Shown here in pieces: positions 41,530 to 49,778 of a stretch of DNA of 64,000 bases. Source of the DNA: CBDFHJ01 sp965247635. GTDB lineage: Bacteria > Chloroflexota > Dehalococcoidia > Lucifugimonadales > Australimonadaceae. The stretch lies in contig CBDFHJ010000010.1 in assembly GCA_965247635.1 (NCBI GenBank), forward strand, positions 186,001-250,000. Reading direction: 5' to 3'. Made by a program: the position numbers and the translations under genes. Position 1 is the stretch's first letter. Every line of letters starts with the position of its first letter. Below the pieces are notes generated by a model that had not been told where the DNA came from, did not search any database, and saw only the letters and a list, made by a program, of their open reading frames with translations.

Positions 41530-42711
41530 ATGGCCCGGATGGAGCTGACCTCCCTTACCCTTACGAACTACCGAAACATCGGGTCCTTGGAGTGGGAACC
41601 GCCGTCGGGGCTCGTGGTCCTGTCTGGAGACAACGCTCAGGGCAAAAGCAACCTTCTCGAGGCGGTCTACCTGCTCGCCATCGCCAGGTCGTACCGGGCG
41701 TCGGCCGAACGCGAGCTGCTCGCGTGGGACGTCGTCAAGCAGGGGGGGTACGCGCTGGTCAGCGGGACCGTGCGACGGGAGGACGGTCCCTTGGAGATCA
41801 GGCTAGGGCTGGAGTGGGAAGCGGGCCTCTCCGCAGGCGCCGGAGTCCGGAAGCTGGTCCGCGTTAACGGGATCGCCCGCCGCGTTTCGGAGCTGGTCGG
41901 ACTGTTTCGGGCGGTGCTCTTTTCGCCCGACGACATGGAGATGGTCTACGGCCCGCCTGCGATTCGCCGCCGCTACCTCGACGTGATGCTCTGCCAGGCG
42001 AGCAGCAGCTATCTCCGAGCGCTGCAGCGCTACCAGCGGGTGCTGACGCAGCGGAACCACCTCCTACGTGGTCTCCGAGAGCGCTCTGCCCAGCAGGCAG
42101 AGCTGACCTTTTGGGACGAATCGCTTTGCACCGAGGGGGCGGTTATCCTCAAGGCCCGGCACGACGCCATGGAACGTCTATCGGACCTCATTCAGGGGGC
42201 GTACGCCCGGCTAGTAGCCGCCGGCCATGCCTCGGAGCAACTCCTCGAAGTGGAGTACGTCGGCACGGCGCCTCCCAGCGGCGCGAGTAGCCCCGAGGCC
42301 TTTCGCCAAGGCATGGCGGAGGCCCTGCAGCGCTCTCACGGCCAAGAGCGTGCGCTGGCCCAAACGGTGGTGGGACCGCACCGCGACGATGTGCAGCTGT
42401 CCATCGCTGGGATGGAGATGGGCCGCTACGCGTCGCGAGGACAGGCACGCATCGCCGCCCTGGCCCTTCGCCTGGCGGAAGGGGAGTTGCTTACGGAGCG
42501 CCGGGGCGAACCGCCCATCCTGCTTCTCGACGACGTACTCTCGGAGCTGGACGAAGGCCATCGTGCATTGGTGCTGGAGGAGGCGTTGCGCTACCCTCAG
42601 GCGTTGGTCACCACCGCCAACATCGGCCTCCTGCCCGCATGGTGCCAGGAGCGCGCGCACCACTTTCGGATCACCGATGGCCAGCTAACGGCGGAAGCCC
42701 ACGAGGAGTGA
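41530..42711 (+). CDS. recF: DNA replication and repair protein RecF
   Basis: A 393-residue SMC-like ATPase that loads RecA at gaps. The Walker A is VVLSGDNAQGKSNLLEA, the signature region RGQARIAALALRLAEGEL and the Walker B ILLLDDVLSELDEGHR. YRNIGSLEWEP is the typical start. An ATG nine bases later (41539) is an alternative start. It is not next to dnaA/dnaN/gyrB, a placement seen in many non-model phyla. Confidence 0.94.
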   Translation: MARMELTSLTLTNYRNIGSLEWEPPSGLVVLSGDNAQGKSNLLEAVYLLAIARSYRASAERELLAWDVVKQGGYALVSGTVRREDGPLEIRLGLEWEAGLSAGAGVRKLVRVNGIARRVSELVGLFRAVLFSPDDMEMVYGPPAIRRRYLDVMLCQASSSYLRALQRYQRVLTQRNHLLRGLRERSAQQAELTFWDESLCTEGAVILKARHDAMERLSDLIQGAYARLVAAGHASEQLLEVEYVGTAPPSGASSPEAFRQGMAEALQRSHGQERALAQTVVGPHRDDVQLSIAGMEMGRYASRGQARIAALALRLAEGELLTERRGEPPILLLDDVLSELDEGHRALVLEEALRYPQALVTTANIGLLPAWCQERAHHFRITDGQLTAEAHEE

Positions 42712-42804
42712 CCCCGTTTAGCGGGGCGCGCCGGGCCGGCAGAGCCGTACGCCCTTGTGGGCCTGTTGCATGGACAGCTACACTGCTCGAAGGGAGATCG
42801 GGCC

Positions 42805-43146
42805 TTGGCAGACCCCATGTACGAGCCAAACTCTATCCAGGTCCTCGAAGGGGGCCTTGAGGTCCTCTGGAAGGACGGCCATCGCACGACGCTGGCGCCC
42901 CGCTACCTGCGTGGCCACTGTGGGTGCGCTCACTGCGTGGACGAAGTGACACACCAGCGCCGCGTGAGCGTTCAGGACGTGGACGCGGAAATACGGGTGG
43001 AAGAGTTCATGGGAATCGGCAACTATGCCGTGGCGGTGCTGTTCAGCGACCTCCACGCCACCGGCATCTACCCCTTCACCTTGCTCCGTGGCCTGTGCGA
43101 CTGCGCGGAGTGCCAGGCCCTTAGGCGGGCCCAGCATCAGGCATAG
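42805..43146 (+). CDS. DUF971-domain protein
   Basis: A 113-residue protein with the GBBH-like N-terminal fold (PF06155): LEVLWKDGHRTTLAPRYLR, CGCAHCVDEVTHQRR, GNYAVAVLFSDLHATGIYPF and LRGLCDCAECQALR. The cysteine pairs may bind a metal. I prefer the TTG at 42805 because AGGGAG lies eight bases before it; the ATG at 42817 has no site. Relatives are often near Fe-S or Mrp genes, not seen here. It converges on, and overlaps by 26 bases, the next gene. Confidence 0.85.
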   Translation: MADPMYEPNSIQVLEGGLEVLWKDGHRTTLAPRYLRGHCGCAHCVDEVTHQRRVSVQDVDAEIRVEEFMGIGNYAVAVLFSDLHATGIYPFTLLRGLCDCAECQALRRAQHQA

Positions 43147-43453
43147 GGCCTTCTCGCCCCGCGGTCAGCTTTTCTTTCAACGAGTTGATAGCCTCGTGGC
43201 AGCCATAGAGCGTGGTCAGCTTGCCGTTGACCCGGGCCTTGAGCTTGCCGATGAACCCGTCTTTGGCCAGCAACCAGAGGGACCAGTTGAGCGCCGACCG
43301 CTTCAACCTGGGGAAGACGCGCAGGAGCTCCTCGCCCTGGTACTCGAACACCTCGTCGGAGCGGCGTATCAGCTCCTCGTAGACCATGGCCTGCAGGGGC
43401 GGTAGGCCCCCCTTGGCCAGCATACTGTACTCGGCGATCTGGCTGATTTTCAT
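43121..43453 (-). CDS. Small unknown protein, possible winged-helix
   Basis: A 110-residue soluble protein (MKISQIAEYSMLAKGGLPPL; MVYEELIRRSDEVFEYQGEE; LKRSALNWSLWLLAKDGFIG; VNGKLTTLYGCHEAINSLKE). The alternation of helices and a final beta-wing-like turn suggests a winged-helix fold, but I do not recognise the family. The ATG at 43453 has AGAGG seven bases upstream. Its upstream region is AT-rich with a perfect palindrome, so it may be a self-regulated DNA-binding protein; that is only an inference. Confidence 0.55.
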   Translation of the reverse strand: MKISQIAEYSMLAKGGLPPLQAMVYEELIRRSDEVFEYQGEELLRVFPRLKRSALNWSLWLLAKDGFIGKLKARVNGKLTTLYGCHEAINSLKEKLTAGREGPMPDAGPA

Positions 43454-43761
43454 CTCGATGCCTCTAAACAAAACTCAAATTTTTCCTAGCTAAAATTTTA
43501 GAAAGATTTCTGAAATATGTAAAGCACTTATCAGCATGAATTAGCGCCTTTCCATGCTTATGCCGTTTCTACGAGTATTAGCTTTCGTATAATCACTAGC
43601 TATCGTCTAAGCTTTCTCAGCAATCTGACAAGATGCCATCGCTCGGAACGCAGCGATTTGCCCAGCACCCGCGTGTCTTCGTCTGTAAGTGCTGGCGTTT
43701 GCTACAATGCACTGGCTTGGAATCCCTCACCGTCGCCACCCTTTTCACCGAGGTAACACCC
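43454..43761. promoter_or_regulatory. AT-rich intergenic region with a 12-bp perfect palindrome
   Basis: CTAAAATTTTAG at 43490-43501 is a perfect inverted repeat lying about 40 bases upstream of the minus-strand gene. The first ~160 bases are far more AT-rich than the flanks. It also must contain the promoter for gatC on the plus strand. No gene is seen in it. Confidence 0.45.
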
Positions 43762-44073
43762 ATGACCAGCCAGCCCCAGCCTGAGCGTCTCAGCGCCGAA
43801 GAGGTACGGCACATCGCCACCCTCTGCCGCATCGGCCTGACCGATGCGGAGGTGGAGCAGATGCGCGATGAGCTGACCAGCCTCCTGGGTGAGGTCCGGG
43901 TGGTCCAGGGTATCGATACGACCGGCGTCGAGCCCACTGGCCACGCGGTGGAGGTGGACAGCGTGATGCGGGACGACGTGGCTGGGCCTCCCATGACGGT
44001 GGAGGAGGTGCTGTCCAACGCTCCCGTACGCGAGGGAAGCTACATCCGCGTGCAGGCCGTGTTAGAGGAATAG
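43762..44073 (+). CDS. gatC: Glu/Asp-tRNA amidotransferase subunit C
   Basis: A 103-residue wrap-around subunit that stabilises GatA. LSAEEVRHIATLCRIGLTDAEVEQM and MRDDVAGPPMTVEEVLSNAP are typical, followed by the family's C-terminal strand. The ATG at 43762 is chosen because the upstream frame is unconserved. It lies ten bases before gatA. gatB is not in the window. Confidence 0.93.
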   Translation: MTSQPQPERLSAEEVRHIATLCRIGLTDAEVEQMRDELTSLLGEVRVVQGIDTTGVEPTGHAVEVDSVMRDDVAGPPMTVEEVLSNAPVREGSYIRVQAVLEE

Positions 44074-44083
44074 ACAGCCCATC

Positions 44084-45547
44084 ATGGTAACTCCACTCCA
44101 CTACATGAGCCTTCGTGAGCTGTCCGACGCGCTCCACCGCCGTGAGGTGTCCTCCGTGGAGCTGGCCACCGCGCACCTGAAACGCATGGAGGAGGTCGAG
44201 CCGCGCCTGGGTGCATACTTGGCGGTCACGGCCGACCTGGCCCTCCAGCAAGCCCAAAGGGCCGACCAACGTCTCTCCGAAGCGACCGGCGGCCCGTTGA
44301 CCGGCGTCCCCATGCAGCTCAAGGACAACATCTCCACCGCCGATGTGACCACCACCTGCGCGTCGCGCATGCTGGACGGCTACGTTCCGCCGTACGACGC
44401 CACGGTGACACGCCGCCTGGCGGAGGCGAGTGCGGTCCTCTTGGGCAAGGGCAACATGGACGAGTTCGCCATGGGCTCCTCCACGGAGAATTCCGCCTTC
44501 AAGAACGCCGCCAATCCCTGGGATACGGCCCGGGTGCCCGGCGGCTCCAGCGGCGGGCCCGCCGTGGCGGTGGCCGCCGGCGAGGCCGCTTTCGCCCTCG
44601 GCTCCGACACCGGTGGGTCTATCCGCCAACCCGCCTCCCTTTGTGGGATCGTCGGCCTCAAGCCCACCTATGGGCTGGTGAGCCGGTACGGTCTGATAGC
44701 CTTCGCCTCCTCCCTGGACCAGATTGGCCCGCTGACCCGCACGGTGGAGGATGCCGCCATGGTGCTCAACGCCGTGGCGGGCCACGACCCCTTGGACTCC
44801 ACGTCCATAGCCCAGGCGGCGCCCGATTACACGAAAGGCCTGGACCAGGGGGTAAAGGGCCTGCGCGTCGGCGTGGTGCGGGAGTATTTTGGCGACGCCG
44901 TGGACCCCGAGGTGGCGCGGGTGACGCGCCAGGCTATCGCCAGGCTGGAGGAGCTGGGCGCTGAGGTGGAGTGGGACGTGTCGCTGCCCATGTCCGACAT
45001 CGCTCTGGCCGTCTACTACATCCTGGCGCCATCCGAGTGCTCCGCCAACCTGGCCCGTTACGACGGGGTGAAGTACGGCTTCTCAGACCAGGAGACGGAC
45101 GGAGTGTGGGCGGCGCTGGAGGCCACGAGACGGCACGGCTTTGGACCGGAGGTGAGGCGCCGGGTCTTGCTGGGCACCTACGCCCTCTCCGCCGGCTACT
45201 ACGACGCCTACTACCTAAAGGCCCAGCAGGTCCGTACCCTCATCCGCCAGGAGTTCGCCGCTGCCTTTAAGAAGGTGGACCTGCTGGTGACCCCGACTTC
45301 GCCCACCACGGCGTTCCGCTTGGGCGAGAGGGTCCACGACCCGCTGGCCATGCACGCCAGCGACATCTGCACCGTGCCGGTGAACATCGCCGGCATCCCT
45401 GGCATCTCCGTCCCGTGTGGCTTCGTGGACGGGCTGCCGGTGGGCCTACAGCTGCTGGGACCGCACCTGAGCGAGCCGACGCTGCTCCGCGCCGCCTACG
45501 CCTACCAGCAGTCCACCGACTGGCACACCCACCACCCCGAGCCGTAA
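44084..45547 (+). CDS. gatA: Glu-tRNA(Gln) amidotransferase subunit A
   Basis: A 487-residue amidase that frees ammonia from Gln for transamidation of misacylated tRNA. The Ser-cisSer-Lys set lies in VPMQLKDNIS, VPGGSSGGPAVAVAAG and LGSDTGGSIRQPASLCGI. The C-terminal GIPGISVPCGFVDGLPVGLQ is conserved. Its presence suggests the genome makes Gln-tRNA and/or Asn-tRNA indirectly. Confidence 0.97.
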   Translation: MVTPLHYMSLRELSDALHRREVSSVELATAHLKRMEEVEPRLGAYLAVTADLALQQAQRADQRLSEATGGPLTGVPMQLKDNISTADVTTTCASRMLDGYVPPYDATVTRRLAEASAVLLGKGNMDEFAMGSSTENSAFKNAANPWDTARVPGGSSGGPAVAVAAGEAAFALGSDTGGSIRQPASLCGIVGLKPTYGLVSRYGLIAFASSLDQIGPLTRTVEDAAMVLNAVAGHDPLDSTSIAQAAPDYTKGLDQGVKGLRVGVVREYFGDAVDPEVARVTRQAIARLEELGAEVEWDVSLPMSDIALAVYYILAPSECSANLARYDGVKYGFSDQETDGVWAALEATRRHGFGPEVRRRVLLGTYALSAGYYDAYYLKAQQVRTLIRQEFAAAFKKVDLLVTPTSPTTAFRLGERVHDPLAMHASDICTVPVNIAGIPGISVPCGFVDGLPVGLQLLGPHLSEPTLLRAAYAYQQSTDWHTHHPEP

Positions 45548-45596
45548 AGCCAGCGATCTATGCTCCGCGAGCCGTCGTTCATAGTTCATTCGTTAA

Positions 45597-46532
45597 TTAA
45601 TTGTCCCCTATGTGCTGCAGCCATGCATCATCCCATTCGTCGCTAGAAATAGCTTTCAGACGATCCCCTTCATCAAAGATATTTTCTGTCAGTTTGATGT
45701 ATCCCTTATTTCGCCCGCTATTCCACTCACAAATACTATCTTCATCCCAAATTTCAGAAGCGCTTTCTTTCCAACCTCTAATTGAGAGCCACTTATTCAA
45801 CTCTTGTCGAGTTGTGAAATACACTCGATAGGCCGTTTTAGTGATGTCAGCAAAGCGACGGAAAACAGGGTGGTTACCGAGAAGGATATGCGACATTGCT
45901 TCAGCTTGATTTTCTCTGTCTTCACGTAAGAACCGCATGACTTCATTTAGAGTACCAGCGACCGATTTCAGTTCATCAATTACTTTAAGTTCAGTAATCC
46001 GCTGTTGAGCTTGCAAGTATCTCTGAAGTAAGCCTGCCCATTGTGTTCGAAGATATTCAACGATGTCGGCAGATGTTTCGAATTCAGCAATAGGGTTGTT
46101 GCGCGGAAGAGCGTAAAGTTGTTCAATAAATTCATATACTCTTTTGTCGTCAACAAACCGGAATTTAATAGATCAACTGCCTTTGTTAAGCAAGTAGGTA
46201 GCATACTCTGAACGGACGCTCTTTTCTATGAAAGTAAAGACAGAGATTCCTCGCTCAAGCGCTCTTTGTAATTCAGTCTGCGATATCGAAGAGTCTTCTG
46301 CTAGTTGAGATTCAGTACCGAATCTTCCGCCGATTATAGAAATAATGGCATCGCATAACTCCACTTCACGATACGCGTAACTCTCTGGCGCCTCGTCACT
46401 GCCATAGGGAACCTCACCTATTTCGTATCTAACGGATTCATACCCTAGCTCTCTGATAAATCTCTCAAGGTCTTCGCGAACTTGCTTCAAGTCATAGAAC
46501 GTCGAGCTAATGAAGATCCTAGGTTTAGCCAT
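45597..46532 (-). pseudogene. DUF4062-domain protein interrupted by an in-frame TGA
   Basis: One reading frame of 312 codons begins MAKPRIFISSTFYDLKQVRE, the DUF4062 N-terminus, with CDAIISIIGGRFGTES and a predicted TIR-like Rossmann fold. Codon 120 is TGA (46175-46173, context AACAAAGGCAGT-TGA-TCTATT). The same frame then continues without other stops: IKFRFVDDKRVYEFIEQLYA, VEYLRTQWAGLLQRYLQAQQ and a C-terminal half of ~100 residues. There is no frameshift. The region is clearly more AT-rich than the genome around it, which suggests transfer. DUF4062 is often found in stress or defence proteins; the role here is unknown. Confidence 0.8.
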
Positions 46533-46933
46533 ACATCACCATTCAATCTATAGGGAAGCTTGCGTAGGTCATTTTCCTTTCACAGCCCTACCATTTCAAG
46601 GAGGTTTGACCAGACCTCCTACTCCGTGACCAATCTCGTGGATGTCGCAAGCTATCAATCATTACTTTATCAGAGTAGCGTGCTAGTTTGGTTATGGGCT
46701 CATTAGCCTGGTGCTACCTATTAACCCTGGAAACGCTCCCCAGGCAGGGGCGGGGAACATTCGGACGCAGTCTGGGAGGAACCCGGTGGGTAGCTGACCA
46801 GGGGGGTGGGCGACCTTGCAACGTGGTGAAACCTTTGCTAGGAGTCCAAGGCGCCGCCGTTCATCGCCGAGTTCAAGCGGGTAAGCAGCGCTATAACTAG
46901 GCAGAGAGGGCATCGCTCCGCAAAGGCGCTGCC
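46533..46933. other. Gene-free stretch between the DUF4062 gene and prfB
   Basis: No convincing gene. A small hairpin GGAGGTTTGACCAGACCTCC lies at about 46599-46618. A short segment (about 46842-46890) translates to KAPPFIAEFKRVS, reminiscent of indole-glycerol-phosphate synthase, but it is too short to call. Confidence 0.4.
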
Positions 46934-47014
46934 GCTGCTATACTAGAGGCGTCACCGGGAAAGCTGGCGGCCCCACTGCTGCTATACTAGAGGCGTCACC
47001 GGGAAAGCTGGCGG
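46934..47014 (+). promoter_or_regulatory. Duplicated 37-bp segment carrying an extended -10 promoter
   Basis: The 37 bases 46934-46970 recur exactly at 46978-47014 (period 44). Each copy contains TGCTATACT, an extended -10 hexamer (TGnTATACT), so prfB may have two identical promoters in tandem. No good -35 is seen in either copy. Confidence 0.65.
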
Positions 47015-47041
47015 GGCTCTGGGTCGAAGGCCCAGGGCCCC
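47013..47041 (+). terminator. GC-rich hairpin in the prfB leader
   Basis: GGGGCTCTGGG pairs with CCCAGGGCCCC (11 bp, one G-U) around TCGAAGG. There is no T-run, so it is a leader structure more than a terminator. It lies about 50 bases before the prfB start. Confidence 0.4.
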
Positions 47042-47092
47042 GCGGGGTGCTTGCCTCCTTGCACCCACAACACCTGCCAAGGCGAGGCGACC

Positions 47093-48194
47093 ATGGAAGA
47101 GCTCAAGGGACGGCTGACGGCACTGTTAGAACGGGTCTCCACTATCATGGTGCGGCTTTGACGTCCCTGGCCAGCAACGGGAGATTGAGCGGTTAGAGCG
47201 CGAGGCGGGCGCCCCTGGCTACTGGGATAACACGCAGGCGGCGCAGGGCGCCATGCGCCGATTGGCCCGGCTCAAGGAATCGGTGACCGCGTGGTTGGCC
47301 CTTCGCGAGCGTATCCACACCACCGTGGGGTTGCTCGACATGGCGGCCGAAGAGGGCGACCAGCCGATGCTTGCCGACCTCTCCCAGGAGGCCGAGGCCC
47401 TCTTTGACGAGGCGGAGGAGCGCGAGGTGGAGCTGGTCCTTTCCGGCCAATACGACGGCCGAAACGCCATTCTCGCCATTCACGCCGGCGCTGGGGGCAC
47501 CGAGTCCCAAGACTGGGCGGAGATGCTCCTCCGCATGTACCTGCGCTGGGGCGACCGCAAGGGGTACCGCCCGGAGGTCCTCGACACCTCTCCCGGCGAA
47601 GAGGCAGGCCTCAAAAGCGTTACCATCGAGCTGACCGGCCCCAACGCGTACGGCTACGCCAAGGCGGAGCGGGGCGTCCACCGGTTGGTGCGGCTATCGC
47701 CCTTCGACGCCGCCCACGCCCGTCACACCTCCTTCGTCTTGGTGGAGGTGCTGCCCGAGTCCGAGGGAGACGTGGAGGTCGTCATCAACCCCGACGACCT
47801 CGACATCGACACCTTTAAGGCCAGCGGGGCCGGTGGACAGCACGTCCAGAAGAACGCCACCGCCGTTCGCATTACGCACAAGCCCACCGGGATCGTGGTG
47901 AACTGCCAGAACGAGCGCTCCCAGCTGCAGAACAAGGAGAGCGCGCTGCGGGTCCTGAAGGCGCGGCTGATGCAGCGGGAGATGGAGCGTCTGGCTAAAG
48001 AGCGTGAAAAGTTAAGGGGTGAGCACGTCTCGGCCGAATGGGGGAACCAGGTCAGGAGCTACGTGCTGCACCCCTATAAGCAAGTGCGGGACCACCGGAG
48101 CGGTTACGAGACCTCTGACCCTGACCAGGTCTTGAATGGAGAACTGGATCCCCTTATCCGGGCGTACTTACTGTGGAGTATTGAGAGGGAGTAA
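47093..48194 (+). CDS. prfB: Peptide chain release factor 2, programmed +1 frameshift
   Basis: RF2 releases chains at UGA and UAA. The ATG at 47093 opens MEELKGRLTALLERVSTIMV and meets an in-frame TGA at 47159-47161 after 22 codons, in the classic slip context CTT-TGA-C. Shifting +1 (CTT then GAC at 47160) continues DVPGQQREIERLEREAGAPG and stays open to 48194, giving 366 residues. The SPF recognition motif (VRLSPFDAAHARHTS) and the GGQ motif (SGAGGQHVQKNATA) are present. The coding region is 47093-47158 joined to 47160-48194. The upstream internal SD-like element is weak (GGTGCGG). Low RF2 would favour the shift, as autoregulation. Confidence 0.95.
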
Positions 48195-48197
48195 GCG

Positions 48198-49679
48198 GTG
48201 CGGCTGGGGTGGCCCGTCATGGTCGGGGTGCTGCTGGGCCTGGCGGCCTTGGCTCCCGGCACGGCCCTCGCCCAGAGCACCCCTCAGGTCCTGGACCACG
48301 GTACGGACGTCGGCTTTCCTGACACCGTTACCTTCTACCTGACCGCCACCAGCCCGCTGTCCATCGTCAAGGCGGAGCTACGCTATCGGGTGGACCAGCT
48401 CGCCTGCGGGACGGTGGTCTCCACCGCAAAGCCGGACTTCGAGCCGGGAAGCTCGGTGGACATCACGTGGGAATGGGAGCTGCGAGAGCGCGGCGGCCTG
48501 CCCGTCGGCGCCTCCGTGCGCTACCAGTGGGTCGTGGAGGACGAGATTGGCCAAGTCACTCGTACACCGGAAGCCACCCTTACCTTCGAAGACCCGCGGT
48601 TCCAGTGGCGCACCGTAGCGGGTGAAGGCGTCGCCCTCCGCTGGTACGAGGGTGATGATGCCTTCGCAGGCGAGCTCCTCGCCGCCGCCGAGGACGGCCT
48701 CGAACGGCTTTCCGAAACCACCGGCGCCGTGCCCGCTGATGACGTGGTAGTGAATATCTATGCCGGCGCCGCCGCCATGCGCGAGGCCCTAGCCTTCGCC
48801 CAGGAGTGGACCGGCGGAGTCGCCTTTCTATCTCATGGGCTGGTATCCATCGGCGTGACCCCAGCCAACCTCGCCTGGGGAAAGCGGGCCATGATCCACG
48901 AGTTGACCCACGTGGTGGTCCACCAAGCCACGTTCTCGTGCGGCGCCAGCCTGCCGTCGTGGCTCAGCGAGGGGACCGCCGTGATGAGCGAGGGGCCCTT
49001 GCACTCCACCTACCGCAGCGCCCTCGATGAAGCGCTCATCCAGGAGAGCGTCTTCTCAGTCCGCGGTCTCGCGGGGGACTTTCCGTACGCTCAGCAGGAC
49101 GTGTACGCGGCCTATGCTCAAAGCTGGAGCTTGGTCTCGTACCTCTCCCAGCTCCCGGGCTCCGAGGGGATCAACGAGCTGTTCGCGGCCTTTCGGGAGA
49201 GCGGCTCCATCGACACGGCCCTGGGGGAGGTCTTTGGCTTCGACCAGGACGGCCTCAACACCCGATGGCGTGCTTCGATGGGGCTTCCCAGTTTGGAAAC
49301 GCAACCCACCGTCACGCCGCGCGTGAGGGCGTTACCCACCATCGAGCCGTACGCTCCGCCAGCCGGACCATCGGCCGAGGGTGAAGCTACCCCTACAGCG
49401 ACCCCTTTGCCGGCAGCCACAACGACTCCTACTCCGACGCCCACCGTCGCTACGAAGCTCACGCCTACGCCCACCTCCACCCCAACGCCCCAGCCGCAGG
49501 AGGGGGGTGGCCCCGGCTGTAGCCGCGCCGCCGCGGGCCCTAGTGGCATCGAGGTCAGCGGGATTATCGCGGGCCTCGCCTTGGGCCTGGTGGCGGTCCG
49601 ACGCCGTACAGCGCGTGGCCTCAGTAGCCAAGGGCGCTCATCCATGGACGGGCGTGAGGACCGGCACGATGCTCCATAA
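48198..49679 (+). CDS. Secreted, membrane-anchored HExxH metalloprotease-like protein
   Basis: A 493-residue protein. The signal peptide is VMVGVLLGLAALAPGTALAQ. An Ig-like N-terminal region precedes a gluzincin-like domain with MIHELTHVVVHQA (HExxH zinc motif) and WLSEGTAVMSEG (downstream Glu). A Thr/Pro-rich linker (TPTATPLPAATTTPTPTPTV) leads to a C-terminal helix (GIIAGLALGLVAV) followed by RRR, so the catalytic part is outside the cell. The GTG start lies three bases after the prfB stop. Its substrate is unknown; it resembles peptidase MA-like proteins of Chloroflexota. Confidence 0.8.
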   Translation: MRLGWPVMVGVLLGLAALAPGTALAQSTPQVLDHGTDVGFPDTVTFYLTATSPLSIVKAELRYRVDQLACGTVVSTAKPDFEPGSSVDITWEWELRERGGLPVGASVRYQWVVEDEIGQVTRTPEATLTFEDPRFQWRTVAGEGVALRWYEGDDAFAGELLAAAEDGLERLSETTGAVPADDVVVNIYAGAAAMREALAFAQEWTGGVAFLSHGLVSIGVTPANLAWGKRAMIHELTHVVVHQATFSCGASLPSWLSEGTAVMSEGPLHSTYRSALDEALIQESVFSVRGLAGDFPYAQQDVYAAYAQSWSLVSYLSQLPGSEGINELFAAFRESGSIDTALGEVFGFDQDGLNTRWRASMGLPSLETQPTVTPRVRALPTIEPYAPPAGPSAEGEATPTATPLPAATTTPTPTPTVATKLTPTPTSTPTPQPQEGGGPGCSRAAAGPSGIEVSGIIAGLALGLVAVRRRTARGLSSQGRSSMDGREDRHDAP

Positions 49680-49709
49680 CCGCTTGGCACCCTTCAGGCC
49701 GCGTAAGGG

Positions 49710-49778
49710 TCTGGGGGCGCCACCGACAGGTCGGTCCGAAGGACTCCGAACTCCTTCGGAGGGCAGGCGGTGAGCGGC
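49710..49778. repeat. Intergenic repeat with a nested 26-bp palindrome
   Basis: This is GGGTCTGGGGGCGCCACCGA, then CAGGTCGG, the 26-bp palindrome at 49735-49760, then GGGCAGGCGGTGAGCGGCCC. The copy at 56728-56775 has the same outer sequence without the palindrome. The GTG start of the next gene (49770) and its GGAGGG ribosome site lie within this composite. Confidence 0.85.

Noticed and set aside
46173..46175. TGA in the DUF4062 gene as a second selenocysteine codon
   Set aside because: The codon is not at a Cys or redox motif, and the following AT-rich sequence forms no SECIS-like hairpin.
46842..46890. TrpC-like fragment (KAPPFIAEFKRVS)
   Set aside because: Only about 13 residues of similarity, no flanking conserved parts; chance cannot be excluded.
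46990..47060. tRNA gene before prfB
   Set aside because: The GC-rich hairpin lacks anticodon and T arms and no CCA-type acceptor pairing is found.
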